From contig JAGCXN010000044.1 in the NCBI GenBank assembly GCA_017961265.1, forward strand, positions 33,401-97,400: a stretch of 64,000 nucleotides of DNA, read 5' to 3'. Origin of the DNA: Bacteroidales bacterium (lineage in GTDB: Bacteria > Bacteroidota > Bacteroidia > Bacteroidales > WCHB1-69). This document shows, in pieces, positions 8,375 through 16,555 of this stretch (positions are counted from its first letter, which is position 1; the number at the start of each line of letters is the position of its first letter). The notes under the pieces are model-generated. The model was not told the origin of the DNA, did no database searches, and was given only the letters and a program-made list of their open reading frames with translations. Both the position numbers and the translations under genes were made by a program.

Positions 8375-8992
8375 ATGAAACAACAAATCAACCCGCAAGA
8401 GACCAATCGGGCGTTCGCCTTCGAGATGTGGCTGAATGCGCCGATGCCGATGGTGACATTGGTGAAAACGATGAATGTCAGCCGCTTGCTAAGGCTCAGC
8501 AAGAAGCAGCACATCAAGTTCAACACGCTGATGTGCTGGTGCATCGGCAAGGCGGCCACCGAAACCGAGGAGCTCTACCTGCTACCCGAGGACGGCAATC
8601 TGTTCCGCTACGACCAGATCGCCATCAACGTGGTGGTGCGCAACCGCAAAGGCGGCATCAACTCGTGCGACATCCCCTTCTCCGCCGACCTCCAGCAGTT
8701 CAACCGCGACTATCTGGAACTGACCACCCGGGTGGCGGAGGAGTGCCAGAGCAGCTTCCTCGACGGCTACATGATTGTCGGCACCTCCGCCATGATTCAG
8801 ACCGAGCTCGACTGCGTGGTGAACCAATACACCGACAAGTTTCTCAACCCGATGGTGATGTGGGGCAAGTACCGCAAGCGCTGGTTCAAGGCCACGCTGC
8901 CCGTGTCGTTCCAGTTTCACCACGTGCAGATGGATGGCGGCGACGCGGCCCGTTTTTTGGAACGGCTGCAGAGGACAATTCACCTACCTTAA
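8375..8992 (+). CDS. Chloramphenicol acetyltransferase-like (CatA-type) acyltransferase
   Basis: 205 residues of the CAT superfamily. The catalytic His motif HHxxxDG is present near the C-terminus (FHHVQMDGGDAARFL), and the N-terminal FAFEMWLNAPMPMVTLVK resembles CAT family entries. The protein should transfer an acetyl group from acetyl-CoA, but many chromosomal Bacteroidota members are not proven resistance enzymes. Length is slightly below the roughly 215 residues of classical CATs. It stands alone; no resistance neighbours or mobile ends adjoin it directly, although the REP-like element is about 1 kb upstream. Confidence 0.85.
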   Translation: MKQQINPQETNRAFAFEMWLNAPMPMVTLVKTMNVSRLLRLSKKQHIKFNTLMCWCIGKAATETEELYLLPEDGNLFRYDQIAINVVVRNRKGGINSCDIPFSADLQQFNRDYLELTTRVAEECQSSFLDGYMIVGTSAMIQTELDCVVNQYTDKFLNPMVMWGKYRKRWFKATLPVSFQFHHVQMDGGDAARFLERLQRTIHLP

Positions 8993-9049
8993 AGGATAAA
9001 AAATAATCGAAAAAAACTCACTATGTCACACATTGGCATAGTCTTGCTA

Positions 9050-9057
9050 TATCTTTG
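9050..9057 (+). promoter_or_regulatory. Bacteroidota -7 element for the 112-residue protein
   Basis: TATCTTTG, 30 bases before the ATG at 9087. Upstream TTGG (9033-9036) is closer than the usual -33 spacing. Confidence 0.6.
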
Positions 9058-9086
9058 CCGCCGAAAATCCAGAAAACATCAGCAGC

Positions 9087-9425
9087 ATGAAAGGAATGGT
9101 TGAATTGTGTTATGACTTGCCCCAGTGGGAAACGTATTTGGAAACAAACAATGTGGCATTCAGCGAGGTACAGAAGATACAATTGAAAAACGAGCTTCAC
9201 GACTTTTTGAGTGATGCGGTATTGGAGCTTGTGGAGGAAAACAAGTTTCACCTTATGAAAAGATTGCAGAATTTTCTGAACAATGAGGAGATTTTTTCCG
9301 GAAGCAGCAAGATTTTCCGGAGGATGCCTTCCCTACTGGAGGAGATTGCCTTCGATACGGACATGACCGTTTTTTTGGAAGAAGAGATGTTGCTTGAAGC
9401 GGAAGAGCCACTTCATCCGCATTAA
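9087..9425 (+). CDS. Hypothetical protein, acidic, helical
   Basis: 112 residues, predicted mostly helical and rich in Glu and Leu, with no signal peptide and no family I recognise. A clear -7 element lies just upstream, which supports real expression. The 285 bases that follow hold only a purine-rich low-complexity tract (about 9465-9530) and the promoter of the next gene. Confidence 0.6.
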   Translation: MKGMVELCYDLPQWETYLETNNVAFSEVQKIQLKNELHDFLSDAVLELVEENKFHLMKRLQNFLNNEEIFSGSSKIFRRMPSLLEEIAFDTDMTVFLEEEMLLEAEEPLHPH

Positions 9426-9578
9426 TCCGATTGTGGGAATCTCGGAGAAGGATGCGGAAAAAGCGGTGGAGAAGTTAAGGAGTTAAGAAGTGAAGAAGTT
9501 GAATTATTAAAACATTAAAAGAACATCTCTATAACATTAATGTATAGAAAAAAGGAAGATTCGTATTAAAAGTTTGTT

Positions 9579-9586
9579 TAACTTTG
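9579..9586 (+). promoter_or_regulatory. Bacteroidota -7 element for the PD-(D/E)xK protein
   Basis: TAACTTTG, about 125 bases before the ATG at 9711, implying a leader of over 100 bases. Confidence 0.45.
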
Positions 9587-9710
9587 CGATTTGAAAAACA
9601 ATACTTTTGTTGTGGTTTGGATAGCTCTAATGCAACCTCAGTTGGTAAACCTGCAATGAAAGGAAAATCAGTAAAAATTAGAGGTTGCCTTAAACTTAAA
9701 TAAATAGCAT

Positions 9711-11627
9711 ATGGAATTGATTCAGAAAAACATGAATAAGAAGCAAATTGAGAAATTTCTGCGTCGTTTAGGAGGAAAAGAGACATCAAGAGTATCTTTC
9801 TCTAGTTATGTTGAGGTAGAGAAGACAGGTAATTTAGTTATCATAAAACTTTGTAGGAGAGGTTTGATTGACAATATGCAGTACGATTATGCTGCATTCG
9901 AGGGGTGGGCTATTGTGGTGAAAGCCGCTTTTGAGAAAGTAGGCGTGCATGTAAAAGTTCGTATTGATGGGGAGAAACCTAAGGATTTCCTAAAGAACGA
10001 GGAAGAACATTATAATCGCTTTTTATATCGTATAAGCAAGTTTGTGGAGATATTTGAATGGGCATATACTGATGATTTTGAAAATGAGATAGCTATCTTC
10101 AAAAAGGCTCACAAAAACATGGTAATGAACGTACCAGACAAAGACGCCCAAAAAGGAGCGGCAAAGGGGGAAGCAGCGATGGAAAGATATTTTTGTGAAG
10201 ATAATAAATCGTTTTTTGACTGCTTAGATCATCAATTGCCTGTTCGTATATTTGATGATGAGATAAGTGAAGAATCAGCAATTACAACGGGAGGATTCAT
10301 TGACGCGTGGGCTATTAAAGGTAGTACGGCCTATGTGTTTGAATTGAAGTTAGACAATAATAGAAAAGTTGGAGCTATATCAGAGTTGATGTTTTATGTG
10401 AATGTAATGCATGACGTCATGTCTCATAGGATAAATTTCTTATCGAGCAGCCAATATCGCTCTTTCGATAAGATAAAAGCCTTGTATGACTCTAGAAATT
10501 GCAAAGAGATAATTGGCCGCATAATTGCTCGGAAATACCATCCCTTAATTACTATTACTAATAGAACTATTTCAGAAGCATTTGAAAAGTATGATTCTAT
10601 GATTCGCGTTAAAATTGAGACGAATATTAATAGTTATATTGATAATTATAGACTACGCCAAAATCTTGCAATAATAACTGCAAATTTCTTAGAAGAAAAG
10701 AAAAGAGAACAGGCTGCTATTCTCAAAGAGTATCGAGCTTCTCTTTTTGACAATGCAAAAGATATAGGTTATTCTAAAAAAAATGACGAGTGGTTTAACT
10801 ATCTCATCATAACACAGGACAGCGCCAAAAATTTATACAAAGGCATTCGTAAAGAAGCGATTGAGTATTTCAAAAAATACGGTATTGTTTGGTGGCAATG
10901 CCTCAATAAACCATATGAACCTACAGGTCACATGGTATCATCACAAATCAACTGCCTCAACCATCTTTTTGCTTTTCGTGATAAGCCGGAGGCACTGAAA
11001 CTCATATTGCAGAAGGCAACTCTTTTGCCGATAAAGAGCATTCTACCATCGCCAATAGATGAGGATGGCTATATCGCTTTTGAATTCGTCTATAAGAACA
11101 TGTCGTTGATGCGCGATAATTCCGGTAAATATCATGAGAATTATGAGACTCGAGGGGCTAAATGCACTTCTATTGATGCATTGGTATATGCTCAATTGGA
11201 TGATAACAGGAAATTTCTTATTCCCATAGAGTGGAAGTACACAGAGACATATGATGGAACAGAAGCCTATCCTTCAAGTTGGAAACGCTATCCTGATTTG
11301 ATTCGTCTGGTGAACTGCAATCTCAAAGACGTTTATGATTTGTACAAAGCAGATCCGTACTATGAACTGATGCGCCAAACATTATTGGTGGAACAAATCA
11401 TCCGTCATAAAGAATGCGGAATTGAGGCGGATGATTATTTTCATATCATGGTCATCCCCAATGAGCACTCGGAATTAAGAACTGCAATTGAAGGCAATTA
11501 TATCCCAACGCTTAAGGATCCTTCCAAGTTCAAAACTATTGACCCCCAAGACCTGCTTTCCCCCTTGAAAGGAAACGATGACTACAAAGAACTGATGGAA
11601 TATCTTGAAACCCGCTACTGGAAATAG
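9711..11627 (+). CDS. PGN_0703-like protein with two PD-(D/E)xK nuclease-like centres
   Basis: 638 residues. Two separate nuclease-like cores are visible. The first has D198 (GGFIDAWAIKG) and E211-L-K213 (VFELKLD); the second has D489 (CTSIDALVYA) and E507-W-K509 (PIEWKYTE). The C-terminal half also has SSQINCLNHLF at about 410-420, the signature I associate with PGN_0703-type putative restriction endonucleases. The start is the ATG at 9711 (a second ATG is at 9732). Codon use is more A+T-rich than the neighbours, which suggests transfer. No methylase or specificity gene adjoins it, so classical restriction-modification is not supported. It could be a stand-alone defence or DNA-processing nuclease. 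Confidence 0.75.
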   Translation: MELIQKNMNKKQIEKFLRRLGGKETSRVSFSSYVEVEKTGNLVIIKLCRRGLIDNMQYDYAAFEGWAIVVKAAFEKVGVHVKVRIDGEKPKDFLKNEEEHYNRFLYRISKFVEIFEWAYTDDFENEIAIFKKAHKNMVMNVPDKDAQKGAAKGEAAMERYFCEDNKSFFDCLDHQLPVRIFDDEISEESAITTGGFIDAWAIKGSTAYVFELKLDNNRKVGAISELMFYVNVMHDVMSHRINFLSSSQYRSFDKIKALYDSRNCKEIIGRIIARKYHPLITITNRTISEAFEKYDSMIRVKIETNINSYIDNYRLRQNLAIITANFLEEKKREQAAILKEYRASLFDNAKDIGYSKKNDEWFNYLIITQDSAKNLYKGIRKEAIEYFKKYGIVWWQCLNKPYEPTGHMVSSQINCLNHLFAFRDKPEALKLILQKATLLPIKSILPSPIDEDGYIAFEFVYKNMSLMRDNSGKYHENYETRGAKCTSIDALVYAQLDDNRKFLIPIEWKYTETYDGTEAYPSSWKRYPDLIRLVNCNLKDVYDLYKADPYYELMRQTLLVEQIIRHKECGIEADDYFHIMVIPNEHSELRTAIEGNYIPTLKDPSKFKTIDPQDLLSPLKGNDDYKELMEYLETRYWK

Positions 11628-11729
11628 TCACTCAGAATCACTGCCCTTTTACAAAATTATGCTACTAAAATAATTCTATTAGCATAATTTTCTGGATTTT
11701 GCATCGTTTTCTCAGATATTTATTTGAAA

Positions 11730-12188
11730 ATGAATATCATACAAAATTCTCGCTATCGTTTCGGCTTCGACATTTGGAATCTTCTACTCTTCCTGCTGGT
11801 GATGCTCCCGAATTTCATCTGGTTTGCCTTCCCCGCGCCGGATGACATCCTGCGGACAGAGTCCGTCACGCCGGCGGTGGACATCCTCGGCTCCGTTTTT
11901 CAGGTGCTGACCGTGGCGTGCCTCTGCTTCGTCATCCACAAAGAGCGGAGCAAATTCCGTTTCTCCCCGTTGGTGGTTGCAACTGTTGCCTGTTTAGCAG
12001 CGTATTACATCGGATGGGCATCGTACTATGCCGGCATCACCGCTCCGTGGGTGATTCTTTTGCTGACCCTCCCGCCCTGTTTGGCATTCATCCTTTTTGC
12101 CATCGACCGCAAGAACCTGCCGGCCGTGGTGTCAGCCGCCGGCTTCACGGTGTGCCACTGTGTGTTCGGGGTGGTAAATTATTTGTAA
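11730..12188 (+). CDS. Hypothetical four-helix membrane protein
   Basis: 152 residues with four hydrophobic segments (roughly residues 15-35, 52-72, 83-103 and 108-126, with a short hydrophobic end). No signature residues recognised. The ATG at 11730 is used rather than TTG 11724. Its 3' end overlaps the 3' end of the convergent Sel1-repeat gene by 10 bases. The 3' half is more G+C-rich than the preceding nuclease gene. Confidence 0.65.
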   Translation: MNIIQNSRYRFGFDIWNLLLFLLVMLPNFIWFAFPAPDDILRTESVTPAVDILGSVFQVLTVACLCFVIHKERSKFRFSPLVVATVACLAAYYIGWASYYAGITAPWVILLLTLPPCLAFILFAIDRKNLPAVVSAAGFTVCHCVFGVVNYL

Positions 12189-12946
12189 AAGTCCTTAAGC
12201 ATCCTTTTCGCCTTTTTGCTTCCTTGTTCCGCTGCTTTCGTGAGCCATTCCACCGCCCTTTTGTGGTTTTTTCTAACGCCTTCCCCATATTCGTAGCAAT
12301 ACCCTAAATTGTGTTGGGCCCACATATTCCCTTGCTTCGCTGCTTTTTTATATAATTCCACTGCTTTCTTCATATCTTGCTCCACGCCATCACCGTTCTT
12401 GTAACAAATAGCCAGGTTGAATTGTGCAGTGGGAAACCCTTGTTTAGCAGACAAGGTGAGCCATTCAATGCCTTTCCGGAGGTCTTTTTCAACTCCATAT
12501 CCATTCAAATAAAACATTCCGATATCGTTTTGCGACCACGAATCGCCTTGTTCAGCCGCTTTGAAATACCACTCCAGGGCCTTTTTATAGTCTTGCTCAA
12601 CTCCTGTTCCTTTATAATAACAAGCAGCCAAATTGAATTGGGCATACATTTCACCCTGTTCCGCTGATTGGGTGTACCATTCAACAGCTTTAGCATAGTC
12701 CTTTTTCACTCCCTTTCCGCACAAATAGCATCCCCCAAGGTTATTTTGAGCCCCTGAATGTCCTTGCTCAGCTGCCTTAGTGAGCCATTCCACGGCTTTC
12801 CTAAAGTTTTTTCCTACACCTTTACCTTGTTTATAACGATTTCCAAGCTTGAATTGTGCCTCTGCATCGCCTTGTTCGGCCAGCACTTTCAATTCTTTAA
12901 TGGTCATTTTCGAATAGAGGTTGTTCTTTGTTTTTTTGCTTTCCAT
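12179..12946 (-). CDS. Sel1-repeat (tetratricopeptide-like) protein
   Basis: 255 residues made almost entirely of six 36-residue Sel1-like repeats plus a partial seventh. Each follows the pattern AQFNLGxxYxxGxGVxxDxxKAVEWxxKAAEQG. These solenoids mediate protein-protein contacts. There is no signal peptide, so the protein is probably cytoplasmic, unlike many secreted Sel1 proteins. Repeats are close to identical in several positions, pointing to recent internal duplication. It is convergent with a small membrane protein gene and precedes none of its own strand closely. Partner unknown. Confidence 0.9.
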   Translation of the reverse strand: MESKKTKNNLYSKMTIKELKVLAEQGDAEAQFKLGNRYKQGKGVGKNFRKAVEWLTKAAEQGHSGAQNNLGGCYLCGKGVKKDYAKAVEWYTQSAEQGEMYAQFNLAACYYKGTGVEQDYKKALEWYFKAAEQGDSWSQNDIGMFYLNGYGVEKDLRKGIEWLTLSAKQGFPTAQFNLAICYKNGDGVEQDMKKAVELYKKAAKQGNMWAQHNLGYCYEYGEGVRKNHKRAVEWLTKAAEQGSKKAKRMLKDFYK

Positions 12947-12950
12947 CCTT

Positions 12951-13793
12951 CTACAATTTAATATTCCATGATATGCAATTCAATGCACCGCCTTTGCGCA
13001 CGGCTTCCAAAGCTGGTATGCCAACGACTTTACAATTGGGCAGGACTTTGCAGATTTGTTCCAAAGCCTGCTCGTCCTCGGGGATGTCCATTTGCGGGAC
13101 AAGCACAAGGTTGCCTACCTGCAGATAGTTGATATAAGCCCAGCTGCGTTTATGCTTCTGTTTTACTTTGTATTTCAAAGTAATCACCTCGAAGTGGTTT
13201 TCCAATGCTTTGCGGAAGCGGCGGTGAAAATAGGGCGATAGGTCCCCGTAGTTAGTCAGCAGCACGCGATTGTCGCCGATATAGTGGACTATACCGTCGC
13301 TGTGACCGCACTTTTCGTTTCTGTCCCACGGAAGGAAAACAATTTCGCACCGGAATGCCTCTTCCAGAAGTCGTTGCACCTCGTTGTGCGACATCTCTTT
13401 GTTTTCCACAAAAACTTTCTCCGTCATCACTATTTTGTTGCCGCATTTCACCACGTTGCCGCCGTCGAGCACCAAGTCCAAAGGCACCACTTCTGCCTGA
13501 CGAAGAAAATCCACATTTCCCACATCCCTGACATTTGTGATATATTGCTCTTGATGTTTTTCTACCAGATAGTTGGGATAGTATTTGTAAGAAACAAAAC
13601 GTTTTTCATCCGTTTGTACGGGCATGTAGTCGCGGCACCAGATGTCGTTGGTGTTGCCCAAAATCCGATAATCCACGGCATTGTCCTGAAGTGTCTTCGT
13701 AAGACTCTGATACAGTTTAGGACATTCCGTTGAAAGCCAGTCGGAGAAGAAAACGGTGTTGGTGAGGTTGTTGGTTAGCATGATATTGTTCAT
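12951..13793 (-). CDS. Peptidylarginine deiminase / agmatine deiminase-family protein
   Basis: 280 residues of the PAD_porph guanidino-deiminase family (pentein fold). Catalytic positions are present: Asp in NDIWCRDYMP, the LDGGNVV strand, His and Asp in EKCGHSDGIV, and the nucleophile C273 in GALNCISW. It lacks a signal peptide and is shorter than typical agmatine deiminases (about 350), so substrate could be free arginine, agmatine or a peptide. ATG 13793 overlaps the stop of the upstream 204-residue gene (ATGA), so the two are translationally coupled. Confidence 0.85.
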   Translation of the reverse strand: MNNIMLTNNLTNTVFFSDWLSTECPKLYQSLTKTLQDNAVDYRILGNTNDIWCRDYMPVQTDEKRFVSYKYYPNYLVEKHQEQYITNVRDVGNVDFLRQAEVVPLDLVLDGGNVVKCGNKIVMTEKVFVENKEMSHNEVQRLLEEAFRCEIVFLPWDRNEKCGHSDGIVHYIGDNRVLLTNYGDLSPYFHRRFRKALENHFEVITLKYKVKQKHKRSWAYINYLQVGNLVLVPQMDIPEDEQALEQICKVLPNCKVVGIPALEAVRKGGALNCISWNIKL

Positions 13794-14404
13794 TTCCAAG
13801 GTGATGCTTTTTTGTAACTTGACGGGATTGCTAACTTTATACCATTTACATAAAATCTATATGTGCTATCTCGATATTCGCCATCTGTGTCTTTCGGGTC
13901 ACCAGAAAAGTAGCGTTTATCACTATCGAGTTGCCCAATATGTTGCTCTCTTTCATCATTTACAACAATTTGCGGTGCATTATTTGATTTTAATGCGGAG
14001 GAATAAAATAAATACTCACAACAGTTTCTTGGTCCATATATGGCTTCGTGTTTATCTGATTGATTATCATTGATTTTTATCATACTTCTAATAAGGACTC
14101 CTCCATAAAATTGTTTACACTTACTACTATTAGATAAACTACTTTTAAAAGACAAGTCTACTCCCCATTCATGTAACCACCACATTCCTTCGTCTTCGTC
14201 TTCAGTCCGCTTTATGGTCAGATTATCTTTATGATTATTATTCCAAAAGTAGAATTCTATTTCCAAAATTCTATAATTGCCATAATCTGTTTTGATATAA
14301 CTTTTAAACAAAAGGATATTTGCGATATCCTCAAAAGTTTTCGTGATTGTCTTGACATCTGATTCTGCATTCAAACAAGACAATAATTCTTTTAAATCTT
14401 TCAT
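13790..14404 (-). CDS. Hypothetical protein coupled to deiminase-like gene
   Basis: 204 residues, soluble, with no recognised domain. It is Trp- and Asn-rich in the middle (EGMWWLHEWGVDLSFK) and has a YGPRNCCEYLFY segment. Start at 14404 (MKDLKELL), because the extension to 14458 overlaps the likely promoter (TACCTTTG on the minus strand at 14456-14463). Its stop overlaps the start of the deiminase-like gene, so the pair is probably one transcript with a shared role. A+T-rich compared with the gene that follows. Confidence 0.7.
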   Translation of the reverse strand: MKDLKELLSCLNAESDVKTITKTFEDIANILLFKSYIKTDYGNYRILEIEFYFWNNNHKDNLTIKRTEDEDEGMWWLHEWGVDLSFKSSLSNSSKCKQFYGGVLIRSMIKINDNQSDKHEAIYGPRNCCEYLFYSSALKSNNAPQIVVNDEREQHIGQLDSDKRYFSGDPKDTDGEYRDSTYRFYVNGIKLAIPSSYKKASPWK

Positions 14405-14455
14405 AACTTTAATTTTTAATAGTTTAATAATTTGATTTTTAATAACTTTCAACTG

Positions 14456-14463
14456 CAAAGGTA
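14456..14463 (-). promoter_or_regulatory. Bacteroidota -7 element for the two-gene deiminase unit
   Basis: TACCTTTG on the minus strand, 52 bases upstream of the ATG at 14404. Confidence 0.6.
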
Positions 14464-14544
14464 TACCGAAAAAATTGACTGACCAAACTTTTTTTGTTAA
14501 ACCTTGTTAAACTTTTTTAAAAAGTTATTTTTATAAATAACTAT

Positions 14545-14568
14545 AAATCATAATTTTATATATGATTT
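14545..14568. promoter_or_regulatory. Inverted repeat upstream of the DUF2807 gene promoter
   Basis: AAATCATA (14545-14552) and TATGATTT (14561-14568) form a perfect 8-bp inverted repeat ending six bases before the -7 element at 14574. It covers the -33 region, so it could be an operator. The stretch is very A+T-rich, so chance is possible. Confidence 0.35.
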
Positions 14569-14573
14569 TTTAG

Positions 14574-14581
14574 TACTTTTG
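14574..14581 (+). promoter_or_regulatory. Bacteroidota -7 element for the DUF2807 lipoprotein
   Basis: TACTTTTG, 27 bases before the ATG at 14608. Confidence 0.65.
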
Positions 14582-14607
14582 CAGTCGAAAAAAAAGACGA
14601 CACAGAT

Positions 14608-15366
14608 ATGAAACGAATATTTATCATGCTATTTATATGCATTTTATTCGTTGGATGCACGAAAGACTGGGGGCGCCCTACGACCCGCGACTATCCCATC
14701 GACGGCATATACAATGGCCTTGATGTCAGCGACGCTTTCCAAGTGACAATGAGCGACCAAGTGAATAATGTGGTTGTTACGGTGAACGAACGTGCCCACG
14801 AAAGAGTTTTGGTTGAGGTGAAGAACGGCAAGCTGCACATCGGATTCAAACCGAACACGGGGTACGATGATCCAGCAACGGCCGTCATCCCTGCAAACAA
14901 GATTTTAGAACTCAATCTAAGTGGAGCGTCTTCGTTCACCGGGAATCTCGAGGGTGATCAACTTGACATTAACCTTTCTGGAGCCTCTATCTACAGCGGC
15001 AATATCTCCGCCGAAAAAGTTCATCTTAATCTTTCCGGTGCATCCACATACACAGGATCAATGGATGCTTATAAGATTTTCACCAATCTTTCTGGGGCTT
15101 CCACCATCACAACGAATGGTATCGGTCACACTTTTATGGAGATTGACCTTAGCGGTGCCAGCCATCTGAATGCCGTCGACCTTAACGCTCCGATGATATT
15201 TGGCGGTATGAGCGGCGGCAGCTTTGCCGATGTCACCTGCTGTTCCAGTTTGGAAGTGGAACTCAGTGGTGGCAGCACACTCACGTACGGGACAGTTTCT
15301 GACGATTGTCATCCTGTTATCAATTGTCCCTGCACCGGCGGCTCAACGGTCGGCCCACGTCCATAG
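14608..15366 (+). CDS. DUF2807 (head GIN domain) lipoprotein
   Basis: 252 residues. Signal peptide with a lipobox (FICILFVGC, Cys at about residue 17) predicts a lipid-anchored envelope protein. The mature part has the DUF2807 pattern: repeated strands with the motif LSGAS (six or more times, about every 20 residues), consistent with a right-handed beta-helix or beta-solenoid. Family members are often labelled putative auto-transporter adhesin, but no function is proven. The C-terminus is Cys-rich (DDCHPVINCPC). A -7 element is just upstream, with an inverted repeat at the -33 region. Confidence 0.85.
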   Translation: MKRIFIMLFICILFVGCTKDWGRPTTRDYPIDGIYNGLDVSDAFQVTMSDQVNNVVVTVNERAHERVLVEVKNGKLHIGFKPNTGYDDPATAVIPANKILELNLSGASSFTGNLEGDQLDINLSGASIYSGNISAEKVHLNLSGASTYTGSMDAYKIFTNLSGASTITTNGIGHTFMEIDLSGASHLNAVDLNAPMIFGGMSGGSFADVTCCSSLEVELSGGSTLTYGTVSDDCHPVINCPCTGGSTVGPRP

Positions 15367-15395
15367 TTAGTGTAATTCAAAACCCAGAATCATAG

Positions 15396-15403
15396 TACTT
15401 TTG
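15396..15403 (+). promoter_or_regulatory. Bacteroidota -7 element for the 74-residue membrane protein
   Basis: TACTTTTG, 24 bases before the ATG at 15427. Confidence 0.6.
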
Positions 15404-15426
15404 CCAACCCCCAAAAAACAACGAAT

Positions 15427-15651
15427 ATGAATATTTTAAAGAAAAGAAATTGGAAGTTTTATCTCATTGAGTTTGTCGCTGTTACAATTGCCTTCTTTCT
15501 GGTGAATTGGTTGTGTTCGGGACTCAGTTTGCGCCGCTCCATCATTGGCGGACTGGTGAGCGGTGTGTTATTTACGGTTATATTTTGGTTCTTTGACCAA
15601 GGGACTGAACAGATTAAGAAATCGTCCAAACAGGATAAATCCGAGGAATAA
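15427..15651 (+). CDS. Small membrane protein, hypothetical
   Basis: 74 residues with two hydrophobic helices (about 12-32 and 39-57) and a charged C-terminal tail (EQIKKSSKQDKSEE). No family recognised. A good -7 element supports expression, and the thioesterase gene follows 25 bases later, so they may share a transcript. Confidence 0.6.
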   Translation: MNILKKRNWKFYLIEFVAVTIAFFLVNWLCSGLSLRRSIIGGLVSGVLFTVIFWFFDQGTEQIKKSSKQDKSEE

Positions 15652-15676
15652 TTTTGCATATTAACGATCAAAAACA

Positions 15677-16057
15677 ATGGAATACGACACTTTGAAAGGA
15701 CTCCGTCACAGCGAGCAGCTGGTGGTGGAGCACAAGGACACCGCCGCGGTCTATGGGTCCGGAGCACTGGAGGTGTTTGCCACTCCCGCCATGATTGCCC
15801 TGATGGAGAAGACCTGCCTGATGGCCGTGTGCGACAAGGTCAATGAGGGCAACACCACCGTCGGCATCGCCGTCAACATCAAGCACTTGAAAGCCAGTCC
15901 CGTGGGTGCTACCATCCAGTGCGAGGCCGAACTGGTGGAGGTGGACCGCCGCCGTCTGGTATTCGCCGTGAAGTGCTTCGAGGGCGACACCCTCATCGGC
16001 GAGGGCATCCACGAGCGGTTCGTGGTGGAGAGCGCAAAGTTCATGGCGAAGCTGTAA
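15677..16057 (+). CDS. Hotdog-fold thioesterase (FlK-like)
   Basis: 126 residues of the hotdog superfamily, most like fluoroacetyl-CoA-thioesterase-type proteins of unknown physiological role: VFATPAMIALMEKTC (central helix), TTVGIAVNIKHLKASPVG, and a terminal strand GEGIHERFVV. It probably hydrolyses a small acyl-CoA. A copy of the CGCAG-rich repeat separates it from the kinase gene downstream. Confidence 0.85.
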   Translation: MEYDTLKGLRHSEQLVVEHKDTAAVYGSGALEVFATPAMIALMEKTCLMAVCDKVNEGNTTVGIAVNIKHLKASPVGATIQCEAELVEVDRRRLVFAVKCFEGDTLIGEGIHERFVVESAKFMAKL

Positions 16058-16058
16058 T

Positions 16059-16140
16059 TTTTCCCGCAGATGTTTTCCCGCAGAACTCGCGGAAACTCGC
16101 AGAAAAAGGTTCTGTGAGTTTCTGTGCAGTCGGCGGTCAC
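16059..16140. repeat. CGCAG-rich dispersed intergenic repeat
   Basis: Contains TTCCCGCAGA twice, then CTCGCAGAAAAAGGTTCTGT and TTTCTGTGCAGTCGGCGG. A slightly diverged member of the hairpin family best seen at 17121 and 18010. Confidence 0.75.
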
Positions 16141-16155
16141 AAAAAACGAAGAGCA

Positions 16156-16536
16156 ATGAATAACGAGAATTTTTCCATCAAAAAGCGGATAAAGAGTTTC
16201 GCTTACGCCTTTGCGGGACTGAAGGTGCTTTTCCGCGAGGAGCACAATTCGTGGATACACGCAGTCGCCACGGTTCTGGTCGTGGCCGCCGGATTTATCT
16301 TCCGCATCTCGCCGATGGAGTGGGTTGCCGTGCTGATTGTGATCGGGATGGTGTTTGCCGCTGAAATCCTCAACTCGTCGCTGGAGCGGACGGCCGACTT
16401 TGTGAAGGCGGAGCGCGACGACCGCAAACGCGACATCAAGGACCTCGGGGCCGCGGCCGTGCTGGTGTGCGCCATCATCGCCGCCATCGTCGGGGTCATC
16501 ATCTTTTTGCCAAAAATCATCGGTTTGCTGTCTTAA
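16156..16536 (+). CDS. dgkA: Diacylglycerol kinase / undecaprenol kinase
   Basis: 126 residues, small integral membrane lipid kinase. After a basic N-terminal amphipathic part (RIKSFAYAFAGLKVLFREEHNSWIH) come three membrane helices. The family signature is present: EILNSSLERTADFV with the catalytic Glu, then a DIKDLGAAAVL segment. It phosphorylates diacylglycerol or, as in Gram-positive homologues, undecaprenol for recycling of the cell-wall lipid carrier. Start ATG 16156; the preceding 98 bases hold a dispersed repeat. Confidence 0.93.
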   Translation: MNNENFSIKKRIKSFAYAFAGLKVLFREEHNSWIHAVATVLVVAAGFIFRISPMEWVAVLIVIGMVFAAEILNSSLERTADFVKAERDDRKRDIKDLGAAAVLVCAIIAAIVGVIIFLPKIIGLLS

Positions 16537-16555
16537 TTGGTTTATTGTCAACAAT

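Noticed and set aside
9529-9789. Minus-strand 86-codon ORF upstream of the two-centre nuclease gene
   Set aside because: It overlaps the nuclease start and its probable promoter, has no promoter of its own, and resembles no protein family.
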